Below are positions 7,158 to 7,252 of a stretch of DNA of 7,252 nt, piece after piece. The notes under the pieces are model-generated. The model made no database searches, was not told the DNA's origin, and was given only the letters and a program-made list of their open reading frames with translations. Location: contig CALAZZ010000281.1 of NCBI GenBank assembly GCA_937926515.1, positions 1 through 7,252 on the forward strand, in the 5' to 3' direction. The number at the start of each line of letters is the position of its first letter. The stretch's first letter is position 1. The DNA comes from an uncultured Bacteroidales bacterium. Its GTDB lineage: Bacteria; Bacteroidota; Bacteroidia; Bacteroidales; F082. The position numbers and the translations under genes were made by a program.

Positions 7158-7202
7158 GCTGTTTTAAAAGCAATCTTTGAGAATTAACACTTTATTAACG
7201 AA

Positions 7203-7252
7203 TTATAGTGTGAGCTTGAATGTAACTAAAAAATAATTTCCATCAATGGAAA
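7203..7252 (-). CDS. Possible C-terminal end of an upstream gene (runs off the right edge)
   Basis: On the minus strand, one frame is open from the window edge for 15 codons and stops with TAA at 7205-7203, encoding SIDGNYFLVTFKLTL. Aromatic and branched residues alternate with polar ones, as in the last strand of an outer-membrane beta-barrel or another beta-rich protein. A competing frame gives FPLMEIIF and stops at TAG. The evidence is only 15 residues, so this may be chance. A same-strand gene ending here would fit the position of the promoter candidate just downstream. Confidence 0.3.
   Translation of the reverse strand, partial: SIDGNYFLVTFKLTL

Larger units (their letters stand above)
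6783..7202. other. Intergenic region upstream of the large gene
   Basis: This 420-bp AT-rich stretch has frequent stops in all frames and no convincing gene. It holds the promoter candidate and the 10-bp dyad described separately. Immediately before the start codon the minus strand reads AAATTCAAAAAAATA, an A-rich leader without a Shine-Dalgarno sequence, as is common in Bacteroidota. If the far promoter is the one used, the transcript has a leader of about 340 bases, which leaves room for leader-based control. No known riboswitch was recognised. Confidence 0.6.

Noticed and set aside
7150..7178. Terminator-like stretch on the minus strand, GCTTTTAAAACAGC followed by TTGCTTTTTT
   Set aside because: The stem is GCT/AGC with a mismatch and an A/T-only core, which is too weak to call. 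It also overlaps the promoter candidate.
1..7252. tRNA or rRNA genes, CRISPR arrays, insertion sequences, defence or toxin-antitoxin systems
   Set aside because: Nothing with the needed features was seen: no regularly spaced direct repeats, no transposase-like frame, and no tRNA-like pairing in the non-coding stretches.

Overview
The window looks like chromosomal DNA from a member of the Bacteroidota, probably a free-living marine or environmental lineage. The main evidence is a very large secreted protein that ends in a type IX secretion system (T9SS) type A sorting domain and also carries PKD-like folds and a SprB-type repeat. Supporting evidence is the AT-rich intergenic DNA, an A-rich leader with no Shine-Dalgarno sequence before the start codon, and one good match to the Bacteroidota promoter (TTG, then TAnnTTTG). 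The genus cannot be decided from the sequence.

Layout, with every supported gene on the minus strand and so read right to left. Positions 7203-7252 may hold the last 15 codons of an upstream gene. Positions 6783-7202 are non-coding and hold a promoter candidate (7126-7157) with a perfect 10-bp dyad (7098-7120) at its predicted transcription start. Positions 429-6782 are one gene of 2117 residues, a mosaic cell-surface protein. Positions 226-428 are non-coding, with weak hairpins after the big gene's stop. Positions 1-225 are the first 75 codons of another exported protein, which runs off the left edge and begins the DFGDAP motif typical of GEVED-domain proteins.

Both clear genes encode Sec-exported proteins of kinds that Bacteroidota display on or release from the cell surface. 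The big protein is read as a long stalk of Ig/PKD-like modules, then a SprB repeat, a right-handed parallel beta-helix, an alpha-helical module, and the C-terminal T9SS signal that directs it across the outer membrane. Adhesion or glycan binding is the reasonable inference. No catalytic motif was recognised, so no enzyme activity is claimed. No RNA gene, CRISPR array, insertion sequence or defence system was seen.
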